DNA of 64,000 nucleotides from contig NZ_CP042433.1 in the NCBI RefSeq assembly GCF_007970805.1, forward strand, positions 1,240,001 to 1,304,000, given 5' to 3'. Shown piece after piece: positions 45,059-54,416 of this stretch. This DNA is from Flavisolibacter ginsenosidimutans. GTDB lineage: Bacteria; Bacteroidota; Bacteroidia; Chitinophagales; Chitinophagaceae. The first letter of the stretch is position 1. Every line of letters begins with the position of its first letter. The notes beneath the pieces are model-generated. The model searched no databases. It was not told where the DNA came from and worked only from the letters and a program-made list of their open reading frames with translations. A program made the translations under genes and the position numbers.

Positions 45059-45550
45059 TTATTGGTATTCCGGCGATGCAAGTTCAGTGAGTGATTTTAT
45101 AACAATGTAAAAAGGTTTGTTGCCGCTTCTCCCTTTTAGCAGGATGCCTTGTTGAGCTGCCTGCGGTAATTTTTCTTTTTTCTGATCATCAGCTAATTCA
45201 AGCCTCCACAGTGTATTACTGTTACCAGGCGCTATCACAATTTTTCCGTTGTCTTTTTTCGCTGTCCCTACAATTTCCTCTTTATTTATTTGAGAAGGTA
45301 TCAATGCAAAAGACCGTCCGTTTTTCCAGGCCCGCTCCCATTTTACTGTTTTACTTTTTGTTTCAACGTAAAGGGTAAAAACCGTATCACGACTGGCGTT
45401 CAGTGGATTGCCGCTGTCATCCACAGCTATTGTTCCAGGCGTCGGTATCATAAAATAGCCGCGGGCTTTTACCACCTCTTTGTTCGTTTGGCCGCATGCC
45501 TGCAAAAAGGAAAAAGCAAAAGAAAAAATGAAGGGAAAAGCTTTGTTCAT
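45059..45550 (-). CDS. Hypothetical lipoprotein
   Basis: 163 residues with a signal ending FLQACGQTNK. The rest has alternating beta strands (YFMIPTPGTIAVDD, DTVFTLYVETKSKTVKWERAW, KIVIAPGNSNTLWRLEL, GILLKGRSGNKPFYIVIKS), which suggests a small beta-barrel or sandwich. No known family recognised. Monocistronic, in the same orientation as the large gene upstream. Confidence 0.75.
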   Translation of the reverse strand: MNKAFPFIFSFAFSFLQACGQTNKEVVKARGYFMIPTPGTIAVDDSGNPLNASRDTVFTLYVETKSKTVKWERAWKNGRSFALIPSQINKEEIVGTAKKDNGKIVIAPGNSNTLWRLELADDQKKEKLPQAAQQGILLKGRSGNKPFYIVIKSLTELASPEYQ

Positions 45551-45575
45551 GTTTGCAATTTATCAATAAAAACAA

Positions 45576-45600
45576 AAGGCTGGCCAAACAGGCCAGCCTT
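45576..45600 (-). terminator. Terminator after the giant secreted protein gene
   Basis: Perfect 10-bp stem AAGGCTGGCC / GGCCAGCCTT, loop 5, followed by TTGTTTTTATTG on the minus strand, 20 bases past the stop at 45620. Confidence 0.85.
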
Positions 45601-45619
45601 AAAAGGGAGAGAGCAGTTC

Positions 45620-48600
45620 TTATTGCTTTATTAACTTATTGACAAAGATTTCTCCATCAATCACCGTGCGCAATACGTAAGTGCCGTTGCTTAAGTTAAC
45701 CGACAGCGGCCAGCGAATTTGTCCTGAAGGGTTGGCGATTTGCTTTTCAGCCAATACCGCACCGTTCAAACCAACCAATTGTAGTTTGGCGCCTGCGCCT
45801 TGTTTGGCAAAGCGAACGTCGAGATAACTGCTGAAGGGATTATTCACGACCGTTACATTTTGAACCGCCGAGGAGTAATTGATCAAAACAACGTTGCTGT
45901 ATTTGTAGCGGCCGTCGTTGTCGTTCAAACGCAGACGGTAATAGTTCAAGGGACTCAAATTCTGATCGCGGAAAGAATAATCCTTCTTCGTGTTGCTTGT
46001 TCCTGCAGCGTTCACCGAACCAATCTTGTAATAGTTCGTGCCGTCCGTTGATTTTTCCACATCAAAGTTGCGGGAATTTTGCTCCGACGATGTGCTCCAG
46101 CTTAAGGAAGCCGCGTTGTTATTTAATCGTCCTTCAAACGTCAGCAAGGTGATTGGTAGTGGATTTACACCTGGAATGCCCGCAGCAAAGCCAGAAAATC
46201 CACTCGCGAACGTTGCCGTTAACGTATAATCAGAGCCAAAAGTTCCGAATGTCGGCGTTACAACTTCTACTGCGTTCGCACCATCCGGGGCCGGCGTTCC
46301 GGGTGTATAATTCTTGATTTGGCTTTTTACTTTGACGAGTTGGATATTGTTCCAGCTTTGACCGGTCGCAGCTTCCCAACCTGCCTTTTCTGCCGCTGTA
46401 TAGTACAGCGTAATTTGATATTGACCTGAGGGGTTGTTGGTAGTGGGCACAACCTGCAATGTTTTCGACGTAAGGTAATTCGATGGGTTGTTGTTCCAAA
46501 AAGCAACGGCACTACTACCAGCTCTATCTATACTCACTTGCGTGCAACCATAATCACCTCCCCCTGTGTTTTGAATGCGGGCAATGATTTTAGAACCATT
46601 ATAAAAATACACATCGGCGTTTCCGGGCAGGGTAGCCGTTTTGGTTGCACTCGCAGACGTTTCTACGGTATTGGCAACAACATCGGCCGTGAATGTAACC
46701 ACTGGCTTAATACCGCTTGCATAATAACCAACGGAAGTATAATTAGTACCGCAGTTAATGTTATTTTGCCAAATCATGTTTCCCTGTGAAGCACCACCGC
46801 CGTCAGCATAACCCTGTAATATATCCGCTGCATTGGTAGCGGTCGAGCCGTTGTCGTAGCACACTTCAACTACTACGTTGCTGGTGCCGTCCCATATAAA
46901 AGGCGCATCCAGTACAAAAGCGTTCAATCCGTTTACTGTCGAGTAAGAACTAAGCGTTTTGTAGGTTGTGGTGGATACCGCGTTTACGCCGCCATCAACA
47001 AGATAAGGAATTGATGTCGATCCCATTTTTATATTGAGGTTACTAAAGGCGCGGGTACTATTTTTTGTGAGATAAAGTCCGACCGATGTGATGCTACCAG
47101 CCGTCAAACCCACTGCATTTAGCTCAGAAGCCTTATACAAAAATTGCGCTTTGTTACTTTGAAGAGACGCATTGAATGGATTAGCAGATGCGGCCGAACC
47201 AAGATTGTATTGATATGTTCCTAACGTTCCAGATAATGACACTGTCGGTGTTGGCGCAAAGTCGTTATCCTTAATTGTGATAGTATAGGTGCTGTAAGAA
47301 CCTGCGAACGCATCCGTTGAACCCGAAACAGCAAACGATATTGTAAACGTTTCATCTGGCTCAACTGCGGCATCGTCATATACGCGAACGGTAATGTTTT
47401 GCGACGCTTTTGATCCAGAAGGAAATGTGTGTTGTTTTGCACTATTTGCGAAACTACCGTTTGCTGTATAATCGAAATCAACACCTTCAGTAGCGGTATT
47501 TCCTGGCTTTAAAGAATAAGTAACAGTTGCGTCACCTGAAGGGGCGGTAACAGGCGTAACGGGAATAACATAATCAGTGTATCCACGACAATCAGTAGTG
47601 CCGGTCGTGCTTTCCGAATATGTAATATTAGACGCATTAAATCGAAGTTCCGGCAATGCAGGAATTACGGCTGTAAACAAGCCGCGTCCATGTGTAGCGG
47701 CAACAACGGTATTATCGCTCAGGCGCATTTTGAGCACGTCGGTACGAACCGTAGGAAAGTTGATGTCCGCATTCCACACCGTGCTGGAACCGTTGACCGC
47801 ATCGGTGCTGTAAACACCGGCTTCAGTAGCCAGGAAAATGCGGCTGTTGTTTTGCGGATCAAACAAGGCCCAACGCACGGGCATGTCGGGCAGGTTGCCG
47901 TCAATCTTCGTCCACGACGTACCGCCGTCGGTGCTGTAAAAAACATGGCTCACCCCGTAGTTGGAAAAAGTGGCAACGAGATAATTATCCGAAGAACCGG
48001 TGTTGACGCAGCTAAGGTTTGCCGCAGGGAAGGACGTACCGGTTATGTTGGTGATGTTGGTGGAAGCAGTTGCCGAGGTAACGGTTTTGGCGTTATCAAG
48101 CCGGATTAATTTACCCGTGTTACTTCCGATAAAAACACGGTCTTTAGTAAACGGTGATACTTTAAATACAGACGGCGTTCCTGTTAACCCTGCAAGCGAT
48201 ACAAGGGTGGCGCCGGTGCTGGTATTGGCATCGGCCCAACGCAGCATTTGTCCCGAAGCCCAAGTAGCGTACAATACGTTTTGCCCGTCATCGTAATCAT
48301 ACGGATTAACGAACATGCCGTTGTTGTTGCCAAACGTTACACTCGACCAACTGTTGCCGCCATCGGTACTGCGCCGGTAGGTATTGTAAACATAGCTACC
48401 AAACTGAATTTGCGGATTTTGCTGGTTGATGTGCACCATACAGCCATCGCCTCCGTAAACTTCGGTTGAAAAACTTAGACCCGGGTTGGAAAAAGCGTGT
48501 ACACCGTTGTCCTGTGCCCCTGCAATCAGGTAGGGCGAACCCGCCGTTGGGTGAATGCCCGCGTCATAAAATTGTTTAATGGCGAGATTGCGGTTCTTGT

Positions 48601-50074
48601 CAATGAAGGTAGCGCCGCCGTCATTCGAAAGAAATACGCCGCCGTCACATCCAATAACGATCCGGCTTTGTGCGCCAACCATCCACCATTGTATAAAATG
48701 ATGGTCAGCATGTACATAGGGGTTACCATTTGCCCAATATGTTTGACGTGTAACCGTAGAGCCACTGTTAGTTGATTTATAAGCGTCAACACCGCCCACT
48801 AAAAATTCATTGGAATTGGACGGGTTAATGGCTAAAGTTAAATCGTACCAGCCTTGTGTATTGGTAAGGCTGGTTGTATAAGCGGTCGTGTTTTGCTTCG
48901 TCCAGGTAGCGCCGCCGTCAACCGATTTATAACAACTGTCAACGTTATTGTTATTTGTCGTTGAAATGCTGTTGGTAGTAACTGCGTATAACACATTTCC
49001 CTGCACAGCCAATTCCAGTCTGTTGGCTATCACGGATGAATTGATTCGAATGCCCGTGCTGGCATTCCAGCCAGAGGCGGGTGTTACGTTAGCAGGATCG
49101 TCTGTGTATTGGTGTTGCACCGTCGAGGCAGAATAGCCAAAACTCGCATGTAAGCGTCCCGTGCTGCTGATTTCAATGTCGGTGCAAATGCCATTTCCAC
49201 TTGTCCGTACCGTTGGCGTAATCTCCTGCCATGAAGCACCGCCGTCCTTGGAACGGTACAGGCCAGAGGCGGACGAGACGGGTGGACTTGTATTTCTGTT
49301 GGCTAGATAGACATTGCCGGTAGCGTCGCAAACAATTTTAAAAACACGTAGGAATACGGTTGGCGAAGGCGCTATTGTAGAAGCAAGCCTCGTCCAGGTA
49401 GTTCCACCATCCGTTGACTTCCAAACGCCGCCGCCGTAGACAGCATCGGCGTTGCCTGTAGCTTCGCCTGTAGAGAAATACATAACGGAAGAATTTGCAG
49501 GGTTTTGGCAGATGGAAGAAATGGCAAGGTTGTCAAAACGGTCGTCAATGGCTTGCCAATTGGGAATGGAGGAAAGGAAATTTGTACACTTCCACAAACC
49601 ACCGGCAATGCCGCCGCAAAAAACGGTGTTACCGGACGGGTCATTTAGTGTATCAACCAAAATTGCTGCTGTACGGCCGGCTGTGTAGTTGGTGCCGGTG
49701 CCGCGGTTGTTGCCGTTGGGCCCTACCAAATCATAAACAGGACCTCTTTCCGTCCACGAAAGATTGGCCAACGTATTGGCTGCGCGGTTTAACCGCCCCT
49801 GTTGTTTTGATCGTTGCGAAACATCAATGGCAGTCGTCATGCGCTCCATCGGAACATAACCTAGTGATGGATCTTTGATCCTTTCAAATTCAAACTGTTC
49901 GCGTGCCGCGGCACCATCGTAGCCATCCTTTTCTTCATCCTCGCCCCCGCCTATTTTCCCTTGAATGATTTGATCTCGCTGTAGATTTTGGTTTCTTTCA
50001 ATTGGCTTTCTTAAGAAAAACCAACACGCGGCAATTGTGGCGAGCGTCGCGCCAAAAAGTAAATATTTTCTCAT
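45620..50074 (-). CDS. Giant secreted BNR/sortilin-propeller protein with Calx-beta and T9SS-like tail
   Basis: 1,484 residues. After a signal anchor (KYLLFGATLATIAACWFF) and a charged linker, residues about 120-800 hold Asp-box/BNR-type repeats (YKSTDGGTTWTRL, YRSKDGGASWQEI, YKSVDGGATWTKQ, YRRSTDGGNSWSSV, FYSTDGGTSWTKI), the pattern of Vps10/sortilin or sialidase-like propellers. A Calx-beta domain follows (about 820-945: GTTDCRGYTDYVIPV, DDAAVEPDETFTISF). Then beta-rich domains and a C-terminal TLLTFEGRLNNNAASLSW / NFDVEKSTDGTNYYKIGS fibronectin-like module, ending in a type IX sorting-like domain (VVNNPFSSYLDVRF to NGTYVLRTVIDGEIFVNKLIKQ). It should be exported through the T9SS to the cell surface or medium. 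Function unknown; binding or glycan roles are inference. Confidence 0.9.
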   Translation of the reverse strand: MRKYLLFGATLATIAACWFFLRKPIERNQNLQRDQIIQGKIGGGEDEEKDGYDGAAAREQFEFERIKDPSLGYVPMERMTTAIDVSQRSKQQGRLNRAANTLANLSWTERGPVYDLVGPNGNNRGTGTNYTAGRTAAILVDTLNDPSGNTVFCGGIAGGLWKCTNFLSSIPNWQAIDDRFDNLAISSICQNPANSSVMYFSTGEATGNADAVYGGGVWKSTDGGTTWTRLASTIAPSPTVFLRVFKIVCDATGNVYLANRNTSPPVSSASGLYRSKDGGASWQEITPTVRTSGNGICTDIEISSTGRLHASFGYSASTVQHQYTDDPANVTPASGWNASTGIRINSSVIANRLELAVQGNVLYAVTTNSISTTNNNNVDSCYKSVDGGATWTKQNTTAYTTSLTNTQGWYDLTLAINPSNSNEFLVGGVDAYKSTNSGSTVTRQTYWANGNPYVHADHHFIQWWMVGAQSRIVIGCDGGVFLSNDGGATFIDKNRNLAIKQFYDAGIHPTAGSPYLIAGAQDNGVHAFSNPGLSFSTEVYGGDGCMVHINQQNPQIQFGSYVYNTYRRSTDGGNSWSSVTFGNNNGMFVNPYDYDDGQNVLYATWASGQMLRWADANTSTGATLVSLAGLTGTPSVFKVSPFTKDRVFIGSNTGKLIRLDNAKTVTSATASTNITNITGTSFPAANLSCVNTGSSDNYLVATFSNYGVSHVFYSTDGGTSWTKIDGNLPDMPVRWALFDPQNNSRIFLATEAGVYSTDAVNGSSTVWNADINFPTVRTDVLKMRLSDNTVVAATHGRGLFTAVIPALPELRFNASNITYSESTTGTTDCRGYTDYVIPVTPVTAPSGDATVTYSLKPGNTATEGVDFDYTANGSFANSAKQHTFPSGSKASQNITVRVYDDAAVEPDETFTISFAVSGSTDAFAGSYSTYTITIKDNDFAPTPTVSLSGTLGTYQYNLGSAASANPFNASLQSNKAQFLYKASELNAVGLTAGSITSVGLYLTKNSTRAFSNLNIKMGSTSIPYLVDGGVNAVSTTTYKTLSSYSTVNGLNAFVLDAPFIWDGTSNVVVEVCYDNGSTATNAADILQGYADGGGASQGNMIWQNNINCGTNYTSVGYYASGIKPVVTFTADVVANTVETSASATKTATLPGNADVYFYNGSKIIARIQNTGGGDYGCTQVSIDRAGSSAVAFWNNNPSNYLTSKTLQVVPTTNNPSGQYQITLYYTAAEKAGWEAATGQSWNNIQLVKVKSQIKNYTPGTPAPDGANAVEVVTPTFGTFGSDYTLTATFASGFSGFAAGIPGVNPLPITLLTFEGRLNNNAASLSWSTSSEQNSRNFDVEKSTDGTNYYKIGSVNAAGTSNTKKDYSFRDQNLSPLNYYRLRLNDNDGRYKYSNVVLINYSSAVQNVTVVNNPFSSYLDVRFAKQGAGAKLQLVGLNGAVLAEKQIANPSGQIRWPLSVNLSNGTYVLRTVIDGEIFVNKLIKQ

Positions 50075-50113
50075 ATCCAGTAATTTTCAGCAATATATTG
50101 TTTTGTATAAAAT

Positions 50114-50140
50114 AAAACCCCAACGAATCGTTGGGGTTTT
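50114..50140 (-). terminator. Terminator after the PUR protein gene
   Basis: Perfect 13-bp stem AAAACCCCAACGA / TCGTTGGGGTTTT with a minimal loop, then ATTTTATAC on the minus strand, 22 bases past the stop. Confidence 0.85.
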
Positions 50141-50162
50141 AAAAATATTCTGTGAACGCGTT

Positions 50163-50576
50163 TTACCATTTATCCACCTCGTCCGACGATGGCGCAGCCA
50201 CCGGAGAACTAACCGAAATTTCTGCTGAATGAACAGGCGTACTAAGCTCCACATTCACATCATCGCTATGATCTTCGCCTTCTACCTCGTCGTGGTTGTA
50301 TGCATCAAAATCAAAATCGGGCATCAACTGCGTTTTCACGTGGTCAACGGCTTCGGTTAATGCTTTGAGGAATTTGTTGAAATCTTCTTTGTAAAGAAAA
50401 ATCTTGTGGCGGTCGTAGCCGTTGTCGTTAAAACGCTTTCGGCTTTCGGTGATGGTGAGATAATAATCATTGCCCCGCGTTGCCCGTACATCAAAGAAAT
50501 AAGTGCGGCGTTTGCCGGCGCGGATTCTTTTGCTGTAGATGCTTTCCATTTTCTTTTCGTTGTTGTCGTACGCCAC
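50163..50576 (-). CDS. PUR-alpha-like nucleic-acid-binding protein (DUF3276)
   Basis: 137 residues. The conserved part (about 10-85: SIYSKRIRAGKRRTYFFDVRATRGNDYYLTITESRKRFND, YDRHKIFLYKEDFNKFLKAL) matches the DUF3276/PUR family, which binds single-stranded DNA or RNA through a beta-beta-beta-beta-alpha fold. A long acidic, disordered tail (about 95-137) follows. Present in nearly all Bacteroidota; exact role unknown. Monocistronic. Confidence 0.92.
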   Translation of the reverse strand: MAYDNNEKKMESIYSKRIRAGKRRTYFFDVRATRGNDYYLTITESRKRFNDNGYDRHKIFLYKEDFNKFLKALTEAVDHVKTQLMPDFDFDAYNHDEVEGEDHSDDVNVELSTPVHSAEISVSSPVAAPSSDEVDKW

Positions 50577-50660
50577 AGTTATAATTTTTACGAATGATGA
50601 ATTGTTTTGGTGCAGTCGTTCACAAATATAAAAACGTTTTTTAAACGGCCAAATATGCGC

Positions 50661-52493
50661 TTAGTTTTCTTGCGGATCTTCTTCCTGCAACTGGCGCTGG
50701 TACATGGCAAAGTACAAGCCTCGCTTTTGCAACAATTCCTCGTGCGTGCCCTGTTCCTTTAATTCGCCTTCTTCCAGTACAATAATTCTGTCAAAGCCAA
50801 ACAACTGGAAAACGCGGTGTGTGATGAACAAGGAGGTTCTTCCTTTTAAATGTGAAACAAGGTTGGTCATAATTTCTTTTTCGGTGCGGGCATCTACCGC
50901 GCTGAGGCAATCGTCAAAAATCATGATGGGCGATGCTTTCAGCAAACCTCTTGCAATGGAAATGCGTTGCTTTTGCCCGCCGCTCAGCGTTACGCCGCGT
51001 TCGCCAATTTCCGTATCGTATCCTTTGGAGAAGCTTTCAATATCACGATGCACAACAGCCAGTTTGGCCGCTTCTTGTACTTGCTCTTTGTCCATCCATT
51101 TGGTGCCGAAAGCAATGTTGGCGGCAACGCTATCGCTAAACAAAAATCCATCTTGCGGAACATAGCTCATTTGCTCCCGTAAACGGCCAAGATTGATTTT
51201 ATCAATGGGCACATCGTCCAGTAAAATTCGTCCTTCGGTAACGTCGTACAACCGAAGAATTAACTGGATGAGCGTTGTCTTTCCGCTGCCTGTGCGGCCC
51301 ACCACGGCCACACGTTCGCCGGCGCGAATGTGCAGGTTTAATTTTTTGACGGCTTCGATGCCGGTATGCGCATACGTAAACGAAACGTTTTCAAGTTTAA
51401 TGTCGCCGGTTAAGGCGATGTCTTTTGCCTCCGCCGGCGAAGCAATGGACGGTTCTGTTTGCAAAAATTCGTTCAACCTTTTTTGCGAAGCCGATGCCCG
51501 CTGAATCATGCTGGCCGTCCAGCCGATGGCGCTAACGGGAAAGGTGAGCATGTTGATGTAAATGACGAATTCAACGATGGTATCAATGCCCATTTCGCGA
51601 TGACCGTTGATGTAATAAATGCCCCCGATCATGATGGTGAGCAAGGTGCTTAAGCCGATGAGCAAAGTCATTGAAGGAAAATACATTGATTCCACCTTGG
51701 CAAGGCTTGTTGCGCCGCTGCGGTACTTTTCGCTCGACGCTTCAAAGGCTTTGAACATTGCATCTTCCTGCACAAACGACTTGATAACGCGAATACCTGA
51801 ATAAGCCTGTTGCGCCGTGGACGTTAAAGCGCCAAGCGCCGCCTGCACCGCTTCGCTTTTTTTGTGAATGATGGTGTTGACGATGTATATCGTAACCGCA
51901 AGAATGGGCAGCGGCGAAAGCACGTAGAGCGTTAGTTCGGCGTCGCGTTTCCACATAAAAAAAACGCTCATGCCAATGAGGGTAACCAGGTTGGTAAAGT
52001 ACATGATGGCCGGACCGGTGAACTGCCGCACACGGCTTACGTCTTCGGCCATGCGGCTCATCAAATCGCCGGTGCTGTGGGTTTTGTAAAAACTCGCGTC
52101 GAGTTTTTGGTAATGATCAAAGACCTCGTTCTTCTGGTCGTACTCAATGTGGCGGCTCATTACAATGAGCGTTTGCCGCATGAGAAACATAAAGAAGCCG
52201 CGCAGCAAAGCCAGGGCTAAAATGAGTACGCCGCTAAACAAAACAATTTTGATTGGTTGAAGGTGAATGCCTTCAATCCAACGAATAAATGCTTTTACCG
52301 AAACGTCGTACGAAGGCTTTTTGGCTTTGGCGACATAGCCTGGCAAATTGCGCTGAACAAAATCAATGATGTAACCCGTTATTTGCGGCGCCAGCACGCC
52401 AAAATAATTGGAAACCACCACAAAAAAAACGCCGATGATTAATCGAACGCGGTACTTCCAAAAGTATTTGTTTAAGGCGCTGAGATGCTTCAA
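50661..52493 (-). CDS. ABC exporter, MsbA/MdlB-type half transporter
   Basis: 610 residues from a TTG at 52493 (KHLSALNKYFWKYR); the longer frame to 52583 would run into the divergent galM promoter. Six membrane helices span about 20-330; the ATPase domain has Walker A VGRTGSGKTT, signature LSGGQKQRISIARG, Walker B IMIFDDCLSA and the H-loop THR. Homodimers of this type export lipids, peptides or drugs at the inner membrane; substrate unknown. Divergent from the aldose epimerase gene. Confidence 0.93.
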   Translation of the reverse strand: MKHLSALNKYFWKYRVRLIIGVFFVVVSNYFGVLAPQITGYIIDFVQRNLPGYVAKAKKPSYDVSVKAFIRWIEGIHLQPIKIVLFSGVLILALALLRGFFMFLMRQTLIVMSRHIEYDQKNEVFDHYQKLDASFYKTHSTGDLMSRMAEDVSRVRQFTGPAIMYFTNLVTLIGMSVFFMWKRDAELTLYVLSPLPILAVTIYIVNTIIHKKSEAVQAALGALTSTAQQAYSGIRVIKSFVQEDAMFKAFEASSEKYRSGATSLAKVESMYFPSMTLLIGLSTLLTIMIGGIYYINGHREMGIDTIVEFVIYINMLTFPVSAIGWTASMIQRASASQKRLNEFLQTEPSIASPAEAKDIALTGDIKLENVSFTYAHTGIEAVKKLNLHIRAGERVAVVGRTGSGKTTLIQLILRLYDVTEGRILLDDVPIDKINLGRLREQMSYVPQDGFLFSDSVAANIAFGTKWMDKEQVQEAAKLAVVHRDIESFSKGYDTEIGERGVTLSGGQKQRISIARGLLKASPIMIFDDCLSAVDARTEKEIMTNLVSHLKGRTSLFITHRVFQLFGFDRIIVLEEGELKEQGTHEELLQKRGLYFAMYQRQLQEEDPQEN

Positions 52494-52596
52494 GAAAAAA
52501 ATTTGAATGACAAATGTAGCACCGGTTAACGCCTCTTGCCGCACTAAAATCAGCCAAACTTCGTTGTACTTTTCCGGCCGCAATTATTTTGACAAG

Positions 52597-53619
52597 ATGC
52601 TAACACCTGACGCAAAAAATTTTGAACGACTCATCAACGGTAAACAAACGTCTTTGACTTTTATTCGCAACGGCAAAGGCCTAGAAGCAAGCATCAGCAA
52701 TTACGGCGCAAGAATTATTACGCTCCTGTTTGACGGCATCAACGTAACGCCGGCCTATGATTCGCTTGAGCCTTATACTTCTACAACGCTTGCACCTTAT
52801 CACGGCGCCACCGTTGGCCGTTATGCCAACCGCATTGCAAAAGGAAAATTTGTGTTGAACGGAATGGAATATTTGCTGCCGGTCAACAATGCGCCCAATC
52901 ATTTGCACGGCGGAACAAAGGGTTTTCACCAACAGGTTTGGGACGTTGCAGAGATAAAAACCTACGAAGTCACCTTCGTTTATTTTTCCCAAGACGGCGA
53001 AGAAGGTTATCCCGGAAACGTGAACGTTATTGTTACGTATCATTTGTCGGAAGAAAACGAATTGATCATTTCTTATTCTGCAGAAACAAATGCGCCGACA
53101 CCGTTCAACATCACCAATCATTGTTTCTTTAATTTAAACGGCGAAGGCAGTATTTTGAATCATCGCCTGCAACTGAACGCTGATCGTTTTACGCCGGTTG
53201 ACAGGACATTGATTCCAACCGGCGAAGCCAAAAATGTAGAGGGAACTGCCTTTGATTTTCGCGAAACAAAAAGACTTGGAAAAGACATTGACAGGAACGA
53301 AGAACAAATTAAGATTGGCGGCGGCTACGATCACAATTTTGTATTAAACAAGGGCGAGTCAGAATTGTCCTTTGCCGCAAAAGCCACTGGCGATAAAAGC
53401 GGAATTGTGATGGATGTTTTTACAACTGAGCCGGGCCTTCAGCTTTTCTCTGGCAACTTTGAAGCGGTGAAAGGCGACCCTTCTACTTTCAGAAATACCT
53501 TTTGTTTGGAAACACAACATTTTCCCGATTCGCCCAATCAACCTTCTTTCCCGAACACAATTCTAAAACCCGGAGAAAAGTTTACGTCAAAAACGGTGTA
53601 CCGGTTTTCAAAACAATGA
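52597..53619 (+). CDS. galM: Aldose 1-epimerase (mutarotase)
   Basis: 340 residues from ATG 52597. Family signatures: NGKGLEASISNYGARI, YHGATVGRYANRIAKGKF, NHLHGGTKGF (catalytic His), FNITNHCFFNLNGEG and the Glu-containing LETQHFPDSPNQP near the end. It interconverts alpha and beta anomers of hexoses. Not in an obvious sugar operon. Ends 26 bases before the convergent glycosyltransferase. Confidence 0.94.
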   Translation: MLTPDAKNFERLINGKQTSLTFIRNGKGLEASISNYGARIITLLFDGINVTPAYDSLEPYTSTTLAPYHGATVGRYANRIAKGKFVLNGMEYLLPVNNAPNHLHGGTKGFHQQVWDVAEIKTYEVTFVYFSQDGEEGYPGNVNVIVTYHLSEENELIISYSAETNAPTPFNITNHCFFNLNGEGSILNHRLQLNADRFTPVDRTLIPTGEAKNVEGTAFDFRETKRLGKDIDRNEEQIKIGGGYDHNFVLNKGESELSFAAKATGDKSGIVMDVFTTEPGLQLFSGNFEAVKGDPSTFRNTFCLETQHFPDSPNQPSFPNTILKPGEKFTSKTVYRFSKQ

Positions 53620-53644
53620 AGTATCGAAATAAAGCTGAAGGAAA

Positions 53645-54412
53645 TCAGACCGTTTTTCCCACCGGCTTTGCTTTGCTTTTTACGCGGCGGCGGTAGTTGG
53701 TAAAGAAGCTATACCAACGAAGTTTCAGTACGCCAAGAATGCCTTCTTTAATGATGCCGTGATTCATTTTTGATTCGCCGTATTGCCGGTCGGTAAATTG
53801 AATGGGCACTTCTTTTAGTTTGAAACCCAGTTTCCACGCGGCAAATTTCATTTCAATTTGGAAGGCATAACCGACGAAATGAATTTCGTCGAGATTGATG
53901 GTTTCAAGAACTTCTTTTTTATAGCAAACAAAACCGGCCGTTTGGTCGCGAACCGGCGTCCATAAAATCATGCGTGTGTAGAGCGAACCTCCTTTCGATA
54001 AAGCAATGCGGTTCTTCGGCCAGTTGTACACGCCACCGCCACTCACGTACCGCGAACCGATGGCAACGTCAGCGCCTTCGGCTTTACAGGCATTGTACAA
54101 ACGCGGTAAATCTTTGGGGTTGTGCGAGAAATCGGCATCCATTTCAAAAATAAAACGGTAGCCCCTCTTCGTTGCCCATTTAAAGCCAAAAATATAAGCC
54201 GTGCCAAGCCCTTGCTTGCCGGTGCGTTCTTCTAAAAAAACGGTGTTGTTGAAACGCGGCTGAAGACCGCGCACAATTTCTGCCGTGCCGTCCGGCGAAC
54301 CGTCGTCAATCACCAGCACGTGGAAGTTTTGTTGCAAATCATAAACCGCTTGCAGGATGGCCTCAACGTTTTCTTTTTCGTTGTAAGTAGGTATGATAAC
54401 GAGCTTTTCCAA
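53645..54412 (-). CDS. Polyprenol-phosphate mannosyltransferase-like GT2 enzyme
   Basis: 255 residues, the soluble Dpm1-like form. GT2 signatures: IPTYNEKENVEAIL, DDGSPDGTAEIV, FEMDADFSHNP (DxD metal site), QFTDRQYGESKM. It transfers a hexose from a nucleotide sugar to polyprenol phosphate for glycan or lipoprotein glycosylation. The stop-start gap to the exonuclease gene upstream is 4 bases, so the two are co-transcribed. Sugar specificity is not readable. Confidence 0.92.
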   Translation of the reverse strand: MEKLVIIPTYNEKENVEAILQAVYDLQQNFHVLVIDDGSPDGTAEIVRGLQPRFNNTVFLEERTGKQGLGTAYIFGFKWATKRGYRFIFEMDADFSHNPKDLPRLYNACKAEGADVAIGSRYVSGGGVYNWPKNRIALSKGGSLYTRMILWTPVRDQTAGFVCYKKEVLETINLDEIHFVGYAFQIEMKFAAWKLGFKLKEVPIQFTDRQYGESKMNHGIIKEGILGVLKLRWYSFFTNYRRRVKSKAKPVGKTV

Positions 54413-54416
54413 CGGT

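Noticed and set aside
52494-52583. Longer N-terminus of the ABC exporter
   Set aside because: The extra 30 residues run into the divergent galM promoter region and are not typical of the family; the TTG at 52493 gives the expected start.
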